Below, in pieces: positions 50,019 through 59,339 of a stretch of DNA of 64,000 nucleotides. Origin of the DNA: [Bacillus] enclensis (GTDB lineage: Bacteria > Bacillota > Bacilli > Bacillales > Bacillaceae_B); contig NZ_KQ758484.1 of NCBI RefSeq assembly GCF_001456935.1, positions 186,001 to 250,000 on the forward strand, given 5' to 3'. A program made the translations under genes and the position numbers. Position 1 is the stretch's first letter; every line of letters begins with the position of its first letter. Below the pieces are notes generated by a model. The model was not told the origin of the DNA. It saw only the letters and a program-made list of their open reading frames with translations, and did no database searches.

Positions 50019-51419
50019 TTAACTGATCTTCTTGTCTTTCTTCGCTTTTCCGATGTCTTTCAAGTAGTATTCATCCGAGGTGAAGAATTCTTTCGTCAGC
50101 CTTCTCACTTCTTTACTTAAGAGAAGGACAGCGATGATATTCGGTATTAATATGGCAGCAAGCGCAAGGTCAAGGAACTGCCAGATTGTCTTGGCTGCAC
50201 CCACTGAACCGAGGACGATGGCCGCTACATAAACAATCTTGATGGCCTGGGCCGTTTTCCATCCGAAGAGGAATTCTGCCTGTTTCGCACCGTAAAAGAC
50301 GATGACGATGATCGTCGATAGAACAAAGAATATTAATGATACCGTGACGAGGATACCGCCGAATGATCCAAAGTATTGACTGAATGCTTCCGTCGTCAGG
50401 GCAGATGGGTCATCCAGGGCATCTTCCGCCGTCCATACACCTGACGAGAGTACGACGAAGGCTGTTGCCGTACAGACAATCAGCGTATCAATGACGATTC
50501 CGACAATCGCCCATAATCCCTGTCTTACCGGGTGGTCCGTCTTGGCTGCAGCATGGGCGATAGGTGCAGTACCAAGTCCTGCTTCATTCGAATACAACCC
50601 GCGGGCAAACCCCCACCTGATTGTTTCTGCAATCGCCGCACCGGCAAATCCGCCCATTGCGGACATCGGCTGGAACGCATGTCCCAGTACCAAGCTGAAG
50701 AACTCTGGGATCGCATCAAGATTCATGAACATGATGACAAGGGCTGCACCAACATAGAAAAGGGCCATGAACGGCACGAATACCTCTGTCACCCTTCCGA
50801 TCCGTTTAATGCCTCCGAAAACAATGAGCACAACGATAAAGGCCATGATTAAACCGGTTATAAGGCCGTTCACATTAAATGATTCCTCGACCGTTGCGGC
50901 AACCGAGTTCCCCTGGACCATGACGCTCGGAATGAGCTCGATCATAAGTGCAAAGGCAAACCAGACGCCTAGCCACTTCATATTCAGCCCGTTTCTCATA
51001 TAGTACATCGGACCGCCGACGAACTCGCCTTTTTCATTCTTCTCCCGATAGCGTACGGCCAGTACACTCTCGGAGAACTTAAGGGCCATTCCTATAAGCG
51101 CGATGAACCACATCCAGAAGACAGCACCGGGTCCCCCGAACATGATCGCGGCAGGGACCCCGACGATGTTCGCAGCTCCGATTGTGGAGGAAAGTGCAGA
51201 AGTCAAAGCCTGCAGCGGCGTGACTGTCCCTTCCCCTTTCGGCTTCTTCTTGCTGAATACGCTTCCGATTGTCTGCTTGAAAATGTAAAGGGGATGCCTG
51301 AACTGAATGAATCCGAGCAGGAACGTCAAATACAGACCCGTCCCTGCCAGTACGATGATCAGCGGCGGCCCCCAGAGCCAAGCCGATATTTTTCCTATGA
51401 TGTCAAAAAAATTCTCCAA
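50019..51419 (-). CDS. Alanine/glycine:cation symporter (AGCS family)
   Basis: 466 residues with about 11 helices. Family stretches: TPLQALTSALSSTIGAANIVGVP near 66-88, GGPGAVFWMWFIALIGMALKFSE near 94-116 and GFARGLYSNEAGLGTAPIAHAAAKT near 270-294. It imports alanine, glycine or glutamine with sodium, as AlsT and GlnT do; the substrate is not resolved. TTG start with AAGGAGG. A CodY-like box lies upstream. Confidence 0.9.
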   Translation of the reverse strand: MENFFDIIGKISAWLWGPPLIIVLAGTGLYLTFLLGFIQFRHPLYIFKQTIGSVFSKKKPKGEGTVTPLQALTSALSSTIGAANIVGVPAAIMFGGPGAVFWMWFIALIGMALKFSESVLAVRYREKNEKGEFVGGPMYYMRNGLNMKWLGVWFAFALMIELIPSVMVQGNSVAATVEESFNVNGLITGLIMAFIVVLIVFGGIKRIGRVTEVFVPFMALFYVGAALVIMFMNLDAIPEFFSLVLGHAFQPMSAMGGFAGAAIAETIRWGFARGLYSNEAGLGTAPIAHAAAKTDHPVRQGLWAIVGIVIDTLIVCTATAFVVLSSGVWTAEDALDDPSALTTEAFSQYFGSFGGILVTVSLIFFVLSTIIVIVFYGAKQAEFLFGWKTAQAIKIVYVAAIVLGSVGAAKTIWQFLDLALAAILIPNIIAVLLLSKEVRRLTKEFFTSDEYYLKDIGKAKKDKKIS

Positions 51420-51504
51420 CGGAACTCCTCCTTAAGTGGTAGAAACAATGTCTAAACGCCAGAACATTCCAAAAAATATGTATGTACGGATAGACTTATG
51501 TATA

Positions 51505-51535
51505 GAGGGCCTGCCCTCAACAGGTTCTGAAAATT
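51505..51535. promoter_or_regulatory. CodY-like box and GC-rich palindrome before the AGCS gene
   Basis: On the minus strand AATTTTCAGAACCTG (51521-51535) matches 12 of 15 positions of the CodY box AATTTTCWGAAAATT. Next to it GAGGGCCTGCCCTC (51505-51518) is a perfect palindrome apart from its two central bases. Confidence 0.5.
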
Positions 51536-51601
51536 TAGACACTGATTCTGCTGTTTCTATTTTTCTTTCCCCTGAATCGGCACCGTGAAACATCCCAAAT
51601 T

Positions 51602-51640
51602 AAAAAAACTGAAACCGCTCCAACAAGCAGTTTCAGTCCT
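51602..51640 (-). terminator. Terminator after motB
   Basis: On the minus strand ACTGAAAC / GTTTCAGT then seven T. Confidence 0.8.
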
Positions 51641-51660
51641 TATATATCCATCATTCACTC

Positions 51661-52446
51661 TCACTGGGTCACGCGCGGCAGGATCAATACTTCCACCCTG
51701 CGGTTCAAGGCCCTTCCCTCGTTGGTGGTATTGTCCCCTACCGGTTCAAACTCACCAAAGCCCTTCGCACTGAACCACTGAGGATCGAGCTCCTCGTTTT
51801 CAAGGATGATCTTCATGAAATTGACTGCGCGCATCACACTTAATTCCCAGTTCGAATCAAATTCCGCATTTCGGATCGGAACGTTATCTGTGTGACCTGA
51901 AATGATGATGTTCCGTGGGGGATTCATGACCAATAACTCAGAAAGTTCCTTCGCAACATCAAGATCCGTATTGTGCACGACAGCTGACCCGGAGTCAAAC
52001 AGCACATTGTCCCGGATCGTCAGCAGCAGTCCTTCATCAGTAAGCTTTGTAATGAATTGTACTTCAAGATTGTTCGTTTTAATGTATTCTTTGATTTTTT
52101 CCTGTAGCTCTCTTAATTCTTCCTGGTCTTTCAAAAAAGCCTGACGTGCGATCTCTTTTTCATCAAGTTCCGCTTTTTCGTCAGATTTCACAGCGGCACT
52201 GGCTTTCACTTCAACTTCGCTCTTTTTTGGCGGTTCGACCGGACTGTGTTTATCCATGATCCCGGTCCCCCCCGTAAAGACTTCATTAAATGATTCAGAG
52301 AGTTCCTGGAATTTCTGGGCATCCACAGAGCTTGCCGCATAAAGGACGATGAAAAGTGCCAGTAGCAGGGTGAGCAAATCTGCATAAGGGATAAGCCAGG
52401 ATTCGTCCATATGATCATCATCGTGTTTCTTCTTACGCCGTCTCAT
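51661..52446 (-). CDS. motB: Flagellar stator protein MotB
   Basis: 261 residues: a basic, His/Asp-rich start, one membrane helix with the ion-carrying Asp23 in PYADLLTLLLALFIVLY, the plug region, a charged linker (SEVEVKASAAVKSDEKAEL near 76-94) and an OmpA-like peptidoglycan-binding domain over about 120-255 (IIISGHTDNVPIRNAEFDSN near 166-185, RRVEVLI at the end). The FNEVFTGGTG stretch matches proton-type MotB of Bacillus, not MotS. It overlaps motA by 14 bases. Confidence 0.94.
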   Translation of the reverse strand: MRRRKKKHDDDHMDESWLIPYADLLTLLLALFIVLYAASSVDAQKFQELSESFNEVFTGGTGIMDKHSPVEPPKKSEVEVKASAAVKSDEKAELDEKEIARQAFLKDQEELRELQEKIKEYIKTNNLEVQFITKLTDEGLLLTIRDNVLFDSGSAVVHNTDLDVAKELSELLVMNPPRNIIISGHTDNVPIRNAEFDSNWELSVMRAVNFMKIILENEELDPQWFSAKGFGEFEPVGDNTTNEGRALNRRVEVLILPRVTQ

Positions 52447-53224
52447 TTGCTTCTCCCTCCATCAGCAGCATCCGCTCGCTTGCCGGTAAATAAGAGGCAA
52501 GCTTCTGTTCGATGACCCTTGGGCTCTCTCCTTCTATAATGGAAAGAATGCCTTCTACCATCATCATTTTCAGCTGCACTTCCCGCTTTGATTTGCGTTT
52601 GAGCTTATTCGCAAAAGGATGCCACAGGACATAGCCGGTGAATATTCCGAGCAGCGTCGCGATGAATGCACCGGCAATCGCTTCACCCATCTTATCAGTA
52701 TTTTCCATATTGCCGAGGGCTGCGATCAAACCGATTACGGCACCAAGCACCCCGAGCGTCGGGGCATAGGTTCCTGCCTGTGAGAAGATGGAAGCACCGG
52801 CGCTGTGCCGTTCTTCCATCGCATCGATTTCCTCATGTAGTACATCACGTATGTAATCTGCACTCTGTCCGTCTACGGCAAGGGAAAGTCCATTTTTCAG
52901 GAACTGATCCTCTACCTCCTGTGACTTTGACTCCAGCGCAAGCAGACCTTCCTTACGGGCGATATCAGCAATTTCCGAGAAATAACGAATGACTTCTTTT
53001 GGATCCTGGACAGATTGTTCTTTAAACAGCATGCCGAATAACTTCGGTACTTTTTTAATTTCGTGGGTCGGGAATGCAATGGTGACGGCAGCTGCCGTTC
53101 CAAGCAGGATAATCAAAATGGCTGCGGGATTGATGAGAGCTACCGGGCTCACGCCTTTGAAAAACATCCCCACACCAACCGCAATCAATCCTAAAATGAC
53201 TCCAATAACTGACGTTTTATCCAT
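52433..53224 (-). CDS. motA: Flagellar stator protein MotA
   Basis: 263 residues, four membrane helices, with the MotA signature [21 protein letters not shown] near 152-172 and [14 protein letters not shown] near 188-201. The cytoplasmic loop carries the charged residues that touch FliG. The ATG at 53224 has AAGGTGG 9 bases upstream and lies downstream of a sigmaD promoter that would exclude the longer frame to 53281. It forms an operon with motB. Confidence 0.94.
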   Translation of the reverse strand: MDKTSVIGVILGLIAVGVGMFFKGVSPVALINPAAILIILLGTAAAVTIAFPTHEIKKVPKLFGMLFKEQSVQDPKEVIRYFSEIADIARKEGLLALESKSQEVEDQFLKNGLSLAVDGQSADYIRDVLHEEIDAMEERHSAGASIFSQAGTYAPTLGVLGAVIGLIAALGNMENTDKMGEAIAGAFIATLLGIFTGYVLWHPFANKLKRKSKREVQLKMMMVEGILSIIEGESPRVIEQKLASYLPASERMLLMEGEANETA

Positions 53225-53261
53225 CGATTTGTCCACCTTACTCTTTGTAGTAGTACTTTTA

Positions 53262-53288
53262 CTATCGGACAAACCATCCATTTATTTA
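53262..53288 (-). promoter_or_regulatory. SigmaD promoter of motAB
   Basis: On the minus strand TAAA, 15 bp, TCCGATAG, close to the sigmaD consensus TAAA-N15-GCCGATAT. Confidence 0.82.
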
Positions 53289-53376
53289 GTTTTTTTATCA
53301 ATCCTCCTGCTTCTCTACAGGCGTGGATTGGGGTTCATCCTCCCATACAAGCGTAAAATTTTTTCCATAAATAGTA

Positions 53377-53403
53377 TAAAAGTTGTATTTTTCAAACCGA
53401 TAT
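53377..53403 (+). promoter_or_regulatory. SigmaD promoter of the chemotaxis receptor
   Basis: TAAA, 15 bp, ACCGATAT, seven of eight positions of the -10 consensus. Transcription would start about 40 bp before the GTG. Confidence 0.88.
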
Positions 53404-53450
53404 ATATAGGAAGAGGGATTTTATTTTACATATTAAAGGGGAGAAACATC

Positions 53451-54932
53451 GTGACACCTGAGCAAATGAAAATTTCCGATACAAAACGGAAGAACGCTTT
53501 ATTACTGATCACGTATTCAGTAAGCCTGCTTGCGGGTCTCATTTATGCCATTTTGAACGACTCAGGCATCATTGCCACTTCGGTATTCGCTTCACAGCTG
53601 ATTCTTTTGATTGTCTATTTCATCATTCTTCAGCTGATTCTGAAAAAACCTGAGATGTATGTCTATTTCAGTATCCCGACCATTTACATCATTATGCTGA
53701 TCTGGCTGCTTACCGAAGGGGCGAACGCCAAGAATATGGTCATATTGACGCTTATGGCCGTCCTGTCAGCCATCCACTTCCGTACCGTCATATTCGCCAT
53801 CGGCTATATATCCGGTCTGATTATCCTGATTCTGAACAATGTATTCGCTGCCGGTGAAGATGCCCTGTTCAATGAGCTGTTCCTTCCTGCATTACTCACA
53901 TATCTGCTCGTCGGGATCGTGCTCGGAGTCGTCATTCATCTGAATAAAAAACAATCCGGCCAAATCCAGGAGTTCCTTCAGAGACTTGAAAACGACAGCA
54001 TGAAAAAAGATGAGCAGCGTTCTCTTTTAGCCAAAGAATTGACGACCATATCAACAAGCATCAACCAGATCAATGATCAAATCCAAGTCCACCTTGTTTC
54101 GCAAAATGAAATGAGGACAGCAGTAACGGAAATCTCTGCAGGCAGCCAGACACAGAGTGACCAAATCAATAACATCGCCTCGGTCGCTGCCATGACGATG
54201 ACAAAAATGGAAGAAGTCACGCACCTCTCAAATGGCCTGGCCGCACAGTCCGACCAAGCGAACCACCTTGCTTTCTCAGGCAATGAACGGGTTACATATC
54301 TTCATGAAAACATGACTGAACTGAAAAATATCATTGAAGGTCTGAGCAGTACGTTTAAAGAATTGACGAAGAAAATCGAAGAAACAAATACGTTTATCGG
54401 AAGCATACAGGACATCACCGATCAAACGAATTTGCTTGCATTGAATGCGTCGATTGAAGCTGCACGTGCCGGCGAAGCCGGGAGGGGCTTCTCGATCGTG
54501 GCTGATGAAATCCGCAAGCTCGCCGAAATCACAAGGAATACTGCAACCCGGATCAACGACAACTTATCGTCCGTGAACGAAGTCAACTCGACTGCCCTTG
54601 AGATCATGTCACTGAGTTCAACGAAGCTTCATGAAAACATGTCTGCCACCGGTGAAGTGACGGAATACTTCTCTTCGCTCCGTGAAAAATTGGACGGCAT
54701 CTCAAACGAATTTCAGCGGCTGGCATCCACAGCCACTGAGGTTAAAGGCCAGACCGTGGACGTGGAGTTTTCCACCAAAGAACTTGCTGCCGTGATTGAA
54801 CAATCAAGTGCAGGTCTCGAGGAAATCAGTGCGACGATCGAAACCCTGAACCAGGACAATGAAACCATCGCCCGCTACATCCAGGACACCGCTGAGAGCA
54901 CTGAGCGGATCGAACACAGTATTAAGGATTAA
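53451..54932 (+). CDS. Methyl-accepting chemotaxis protein with six-helix membrane sensor
   Basis: 493 residues. The first 185 form about six membrane helices without an extracellular ligand domain. The cytoplasmic part is a long coiled coil whose tip around 320-360 carries the conserved receptor hairpin ([20 protein letters not shown], then [19 protein letters not shown]). It would signal through CheA/CheW. The membrane module may sense lipid-phase or membrane-energy cues; that is inference. The GTG has AAAGGGGAG upstream; the long upstream extension is excluded by the sigmaD promoter at 53377. Confidence 0.9.
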   Translation: MTPEQMKISDTKRKNALLLITYSVSLLAGLIYAILNDSGIIATSVFASQLILLIVYFIILQLILKKPEMYVYFSIPTIYIIMLIWLLTEGANAKNMVILTLMAVLSAIHFRTVIFAIGYISGLIILILNNVFAAGEDALFNELFLPALLTYLLVGIVLGVVIHLNKKQSGQIQEFLQRLENDSMKKDEQRSLLAKELTTISTSINQINDQIQVHLVSQNEMRTAVTEISAGSQTQSDQINNIASVAAMTMTKMEEVTHLSNGLAAQSDQANHLAFSGNERVTYLHENMTELKNIIEGLSSTFKELTKKIEETNTFIGSIQDITDQTNLLALNASIEAARAGEAGRGFSIVADEIRKLAEITRNTATRINDNLSSVNEVNSTALEIMSLSSTKLHENMSATGEVTEYFSSLREKLDGISNEFQRLASTATEVKGQTVDVEFSTKELAAVIEQSSAGLEEISATIETLNQDNETIARYIQDTAESTERIEHSIKD

Positions 54933-54940
54933 TCGATCGG

Positions 54941-54967
54941 GACAGGCCAAAATGGCCTGTCTTTTTT
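54941..54967 (+). terminator. Terminator after the chemotaxis receptor
   Basis: GACAGGCCA / TGGCCTGTC then TTTTTT. Confidence 0.9.
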
Positions 54968-55052
54968 GTGGGGAAAGTTCATCGGTTTGTAGATTTATCC
55001 CTGCGCCAATTATGATAAACTTAAGTCAGCAGAAATAAAGGATGTGGCATTT

Positions 55053-55244
55053 TTGAAAAAAAGACTCATCTTCACGATCCCGATCATGCTCGTCGTGTTC
55101 CTCGTTGCCAACTCTTATCTGGGCAAAGCATATACAGAGGTCCCTGCAGGCACCAGGACCCTGATCGTACTCGGCGGTACATTATTATCGGGGATCATCT
55201 CCTACTTCCTTTTCAAGCCTGAAGGGGAACAGGGAGAGAAGTAA
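55053..55244 (+). CDS. Small two-helix membrane protein
   Basis: 63 residues with two membrane segments (IFTIPIMLVVFLVANSYL; TLIVLGGTLLSGIISYFLF) and a charged tail. AAAGGA is 10 bases before the TTG at 55053; the GTG at 55044 overlaps the ribosome site. Not recognised. Confidence 0.6.
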   Translation: MKKRLIFTIPIMLVVFLVANSYLGKAYTEVPAGTRTLIVLGGTLLSGIISYFLFKPEGEQGEK

Positions 55245-55268
55245 AATAATATGGTAAGAAAACATAAC

Positions 55269-55703
55269 GAGACTGGAACAAAAGTGTTTTGTCTGAGTAA
55301 AACCCGAATTAATTTGCACACAATGAGGCAAATTAGTTCGGGTTTTTAATTTGTTAAAAATACACTTAGATTTTAGTCTTTTCTAGCGGTTGATTGGAGT
55401 GCAAGACGAAGACTCCTGCGGGAAGAGTAGCTTATGTGAGACTTGTCTAGCTACGGGGCTTAGAGGCACATGTCATAAGTCAATTCGACCAAGAAGGCAA
55501 AGAACGCCTTCGTGGTCGATTCGCCTTATGCCAACCGCCTCTTTTCAAAGCCCCTCCGCTTTTCTTCCCGCAGGCTTGCCGAGGAGGCTCATGGGCTACC
55601 CGCGGAAAGCGTAGTCTTGCACGGAAATCATTAGCGATATAAAGAGCCTATACTGATATTGTTCGTCTTTATATGGCAATTTTTCAGTTGTGTCCGAACC
55701 TCG
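55269..55703 (+). repeat. Long composite Bacillaceae repeat (nested)
   Basis: It begins GAGACTGGAACAAAAGTG and ends near CAGTTGTGTCCGAACCTCG, imperfect inverted ends. Inside are a terminator-like hairpin (55300-55347) and the core from AGCGGTTGATTGGAGTGCAA (55385) to GTCTTGCACGGAAATCATTA (55614-55633). The core's middle is interrupted at about 55444-55560 by a second structured unit (TGTCTAGCTACGGGGC, then CATAAGTCAA...), with a long hairpin GACCAAGAAGGC / GCCTTCGTGGTC. Confidence 0.8.
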
Positions 55704-55913
55704 TTTTTTTATGGATTCGGCAGCTTATATCAGTCATCTTTGAAAAAATGTTTCTAAAAATATGTAAAATCAGCCTAACCAGACAGTGGAAATATTTCTT
55801 ATTCAAAAAATAGAAAACTCACTCAAATTTGTAATAATTTTATAAATATTTTGTAATTTTTGACATATAGAATTATAATCTATACATAGACAGAACGATT
55901 CAAGGGGGTCCAA
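55704..55913. other. Intergenic promoter region of the permease operon
   Basis: Very A/T-rich, no gene. TTGACA at 55860 with TATACA/ATACAT 15-16 bp later is the likely promoter. Confidence 0.5.
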
Positions 55914-56828
55914 ATGAAACAAATTCGATACTTCACGCTGCCTGCACAATTTTTACTGACATGTGCCGGTTTATTTCTTTTCAGCGGTGCCGGGGTCCTG
56001 CTCTCATACGACATTGAACTGGTAGTCATGATGGGGAAATACTTTCATACCTTATCCGAAACCATCAGTCAATTATTGCATCCTTCTTCACTCATCGTTG
56101 AAATCAGCTCCGATTTGAAAGCGAGTGCAGAGCCGGACTATAAGACATACCCTATATATCCCATATTTTTTCAATTGTTCGGATACTCTTTTCTACTTTT
56201 ATTTCTTGCATTCCTGGCAGCCGCCGCCATTTCTGCACTTCTCAGTTATTGTTTCATGTTCCTGCCAAAAAAAGTGTATAAAGTATGTTTGAAGATCATG
56301 GACATTTTTGATTCGCTTCCGGATGTTTTGATCATCGTCTTCATTCAGTTCTTTGTGATCTGGTTTTTCAAAAAGACAGATATTCTTTTGATTGACATCT
56401 ATACATTGGGCGATGAAAAAGTCTACCTGGTTCCGATTATTTGCCTGGCAATCATGCCGATTGCTTTTCTCACGAAACATTTTCTCTTTCAACTCAGGGA
56501 AGAAGAGGAAAAGCCTTATGTGGAATATTCTTTCTCCAAGGGATTTTCCAGGGCGTATACGATATGGGTGCATTTGTTCAGGAATGTGTGGATCCATTTT
56601 TATTTTCATATCAAACCGATTTTTCTTTTGATGCTGTCCAATCTATTGATTATCGAAATCCTTTTCAACATCAATGGTTTTATGAATGTCCTGCTTGACG
56701 TATCCCAGAGGAACCCGAGTGCTTTCTTTCTGGGCATGCTGATGATTTACATCCCATTTTTCGTGGTGTTCAGCCTGGGCGGGCTCTTGTTGAAAAAATG
56801 GCTGCCGCATGAGGAGGTGCAGGCCTGA
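55914..56828 (+). CDS. Peptide-type ABC transporter permease (DppB-like, divergent)
   Basis: 304 residues with six membrane helices. The EAA-like loop of peptide permeases is only partly kept (KPYVEYSFSKGFSRAYTIWVHLFRN near 199-223, where EYxxxARAxG is usual). The long loop after helix 1 and the ending LLLKKWLPHEEVQA suit the DppB side. No ATPase or binding protein lies nearby. AAGGGGG precedes the ATG. Confidence 0.75.
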   Translation: MKQIRYFTLPAQFLLTCAGLFLFSGAGVLLSYDIELVVMMGKYFHTLSETISQLLHPSSLIVEISSDLKASAEPDYKTYPIYPIFFQLFGYSFLLLFLAFLAAAAISALLSYCFMFLPKKVYKVCLKIMDIFDSLPDVLIIVFIQFFVIWFFKKTDILLIDIYTLGDEKVYLVPIICLAIMPIAFLTKHFLFQLREEEEKPYVEYSFSKGFSRAYTIWVHLFRNVWIHFYFHIKPIFLLMLSNLLIIEILFNINGFMNVLLDVSQRNPSAFFLGMLMIYIPFFVVFSLGGLLLKKWLPHEEVQA

Positions 56829-57868
56829 TGAGCATCCGCTTATTACGATTATGGATACCGATCGGGCTCCTGTTGTTACTGATCGCCGTGAGCTTCGTCC
56901 TGCCCAGCACCCATCCACATCTTTTTGAACAGGGACCTTCTTATCTAAAGGATGAAGAGACTGGCAAATTACTCGCTTCTCCTCCCTATACCCCTTCTGA
57001 AATGGGGCCGATGGGGAGTGATAAGTTAGGGCGAAACGTCTTTTTTGTACTGATTGAAGGAGCTAAATACACTCTCCTCGCCGCAACTGCGATTGCCTTG
57101 ATCCGAATGGCCGGAGGCTTTTTGTTCGGATTGACTTACGCATTTCTTCCTGGCTGGGTGAGGCAGGTTTGCAAAGGCCTCGGGGATACGTTCAATTTCA
57201 TCCCGCTTGCCATTATCGCCTTTGTATTATTGGCTCCCCTTCAGAGAGCATTTGAGACAGGTTCTCTATATTCCATGAAGTTTCTTGTTATTCAAGTCAT
57301 CGTGATTTCTCTCATTGTCATCCCTTCACTCGGTATGTACATCGGGGAGGAAATGAGAGAATTTCTTAAAAATGATTTTATTTCAGTTTCAAGGCAGATC
57401 GGAGCAGGCAGGTTTTTTATTATCAAGAGACACCTGCGCTCCCAATTCAGCCGCCATGCAATCGTGATGTTTTCCGAACAACTGGCACAGACTCTCTATT
57501 TACTCATTCAACTTGGCATCCTGCATATCTGTCTGGGCGGCCTGAGAATGGTGGAATTCGGACTGCTTGAACATAGGCCGGAATATTTCTCCTTCATCAA
57601 TGACTGGGCTGCCACCATGAGCATCAATATCTATCAGGTCCATCTCTATCCCTGGCTGCTTCTGGCTCCCCTTGCCTTCTTTGCGGCAGCGATTTTTTGT
57701 GTGAATGAAATCAACTCGGTTATAAAGGAAGTATTTATTGAAGGAAAGTCTTTGAGGAAACCGAAAAAGATTGTGGTTAAACCTGAGATTCCCCCTTCGT
57801 CTGCCGATAATTTGTTTGTCCTTGCCGGCCGTGAAAACAGGAGGGAAAATCATCATGAATCCATTTAA
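56828..57868 (+). CDS. Peptide-type ABC transporter permease (DppC-like, divergent)
   Basis: 346 residues. The N-terminal helix and periplasmic stretch PYTPSEMGPMGSDKLGRNVF near 57-76 keep the DppC/OppC signature (LGTDxxGRDxF type). The cytoplasmic loop near 180-200 (LKNDFISVSRQIGAGRFFII) is the EAA-type coupling loop. It overlaps the first permease by one base behind GGAGGTG. Together the two would form the membrane channel of a peptide-type importer. Confidence 0.78.
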   Translation: MSIRLLRLWIPIGLLLLLIAVSFVLPSTHPHLFEQGPSYLKDEETGKLLASPPYTPSEMGPMGSDKLGRNVFFVLIEGAKYTLLAATAIALIRMAGGFLFGLTYAFLPGWVRQVCKGLGDTFNFIPLAIIAFVLLAPLQRAFETGSLYSMKFLVIQVIVISLIVIPSLGMYIGEEMREFLKNDFISVSRQIGAGRFFIIKRHLRSQFSRHAIVMFSEQLAQTLYLLIQLGILHICLGGLRMVEFGLLEHRPEYFSFINDWAATMSINIYQVHLYPWLLLAPLAFFAAAIFCVNEINSVIKEVFIEGKSLRKPKKIVVKPEIPPSSADNLFVLAGRENRRENHHESI

Positions 57869-58451
57869 GCTGGCCTTCATCCTTTTAATCATGAGCACCC
57901 TCCTCCTGGCGGGCTGCAGAATCGAATGGGATGCCGCACCGGCAGTAAAAACCAAGCAGAATACAGGTAAACTTGTGAAACTTGACGGGAAAGTGAACCT
58001 GAAATCAAATGAGCTCATCATCGACGGAACAAGCAATCTCCCTAAAAATTCCGTGATTTATGCAAACATCAAGGAATACGGCGACCTTTCCAGCAAATAT
58101 GGCACCATCATTCGTTGGCAGGCGGAGGCAAGTGCGGAAATCACTGCTGAAGGCACCGGGAAAGTGGATAAGGACGGAAACTATTCAATCACTCTTCCCA
58201 GGAAGGATCCTTCCAAACGTTATTTATTGGAAGTCCTATTCAACCCGGCACTGCAGCCTTTGAAAATACAGGAAATCTACGGTATTAACGGAGAGAACAT
58301 GAAGCTCATAACCGGTATGACCAAAGTGGATAATGTTACGGTGGTATCCCGTGTTGTTCCAATCGTGAGCATAACCGATCCGAACGGAAACGATATCGCA
58401 TGGGGATTGTGTGAGACAATGTTCCAGACAAAACCCAAACCAATCAAATAG
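57855..58451 (+). CDS. Lipoprotein of unknown function
   Basis: 198 residues with a lipoprotein signal (lipobox LLAGC, Cys near residue 18). The mature part is beta-rich (KLDGKVNLKSNELIIDGTSN near 39-58, NYSITLPRKDPSKRYLLEV near 113-131), not a typical solute-binding protein fold or length. It overlaps the second permease gene by 14 bases, so it belongs to that operon. Confidence 0.72.
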   Translation: MNPFKLAFILLIMSTLLLAGCRIEWDAAPAVKTKQNTGKLVKLDGKVNLKSNELIIDGTSNLPKNSVIYANIKEYGDLSSKYGTIIRWQAEASAEITAEGTGKVDKDGNYSITLPRKDPSKRYLLEVLFNPALQPLKIQEIYGINGENMKLITGMTKVDNVTVVSRVVPIVSITDPNGNDIAWGLCETMFQTKPKPIK

Positions 58452-58458
58452 TCCATCA

Positions 58459-58492
58459 GAAAAAACCCCCGTTCACACATGAACGGGGGTCT
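58459..58492. terminator. Terminator between convergent genes
   Basis: ACCCCCGTTCA / TGAACGGGGGT, T-run on the minus strand, so best for the DUF1992 gene. Confidence 0.85.
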
Positions 58493-58497
58493 GCTTG

Positions 58498-58872
58498 TTA
58501 AAGAAGTTTCTTTTCGATTTTCTGCTCATAATTCTTGAAAATGGAGCTGTTCGTCTTCACTCTTTTTTTCGAGAGCATCGAGTTGTATCTTACCATCTTT
58601 TCGTTGAGGCTCTTCTGCAGTTCTTCTTTTTTCGTCTCATCTTCACAGACCCGGATCAAATCCTCGATCCTCATCATTTCTTTCTTCATGTCCATTTCCT
58701 CTGTCGAATAACCGGCATTCTTCATGATCCTGTGCGCCATCCTGAGAGCGGGCGGTATCGATAAATCATCGTCCAGATTCTGTGGTTTCCCGTATCCCGG
58801 AAGATTTTCAAACTCCCCGTCCTCCTGGGCCTTCTTGATCCTTTGTTCTGAAACAATCGTTGAAAAATCCAT
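58498..58872 (-). CDS. DUF1992 protein (DnaJC28-like)
   Basis: 124 residues. The DUF1992 signature occupies the first 60: IVSEQRIKKAQEDGEFENLP, GYGKPQNLDDD and PPALRMAHRIMKNAGY. The rest is helical. The family is widespread and linked by name to DnaJ-like proteins, yet this protein has no J domain. Function unknown. Confidence 0.85.
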   Translation of the reverse strand: MDFSTIVSEQRIKKAQEDGEFENLPGYGKPQNLDDDLSIPPALRMAHRIMKNAGYSTEEMDMKKEMMRIEDLIRVCEDETKKEELQKSLNEKMVRYNSMLSKKRVKTNSSIFKNYEQKIEKKLL

Positions 58873-59125
58873 ATGAATCCCTCGCTTCCTGTAAAGATTT
58901 CAGCGGGACTGGCTCATTATCCAAAAGAAGTGCGGCTGGCCGCTTGTTACTATTAGTGTATACGAAATTCTGCATTTGACCGGGATGATTTTTGACGAAA
59001 TAGCAACAACCTCCGACTGAGCGTTCAGTCTGGATGCAATCGCCTGTTTTCCTGCTTCCGCCTCCTACATAATTTCATATCTCATGGAAAAACTATCTTA
59101 AGACATCTGAAAGGAGTGTTTCTTT

Positions 59126-59293
59126 ATGGCACGCGGAAAATCATTCGAAGCAAAGAAAAAAGGACATCCAGGCAATTTCCCTAATAATAGCACAACAGAA
59201 AGGCACACAGAAAAACCACCTGGTGACGAAGAATTGATTGTCACCCAGGAGGCTTTCAAGAACAGGGTCGATAACGACGAACACCGTTTGTAA
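59126..59293 (+). CDS. Small hydrophilic protein, 55 aa
   Basis: Starts MARGKSFEAKKKGHPGNFPN; the second half is acidic (GDEELIVTQEAFKNRVDNDE). AAAGGAGTG lies 8 bases before the ATG and a terminator follows, so it is probably expressed. It resembles conserved tiny bacillar proteins of sporulating cells, but no family was identified. Confidence 0.65.
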   Translation: MARGKSFEAKKKGHPGNFPNNSTTERHTEKPPGDEELIVTQEAFKNRVDNDEHRL

Positions 59294-59302
59294 TATGAAA
59301 CA

Positions 59303-59336
59303 GGCATCAGGAAATTGCTCCTGATGCCTTCTTTTT
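59303..59336. terminator. Terminator between the 55-aa gene and hmp
   Basis: GGCATCAGGA / TCCTGATGCC followed by TTCTTTTT. Confidence 0.82.
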
Positions 59337-59339
59337 CAC

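Noticed and set aside
52989-53450. N-terminal extension of the chemotaxis receptor by about 150 codons
   Set aside because: It would run antisense through motA and across two sigmaD promoters; the GTG at 53451 has a good ribosome site.
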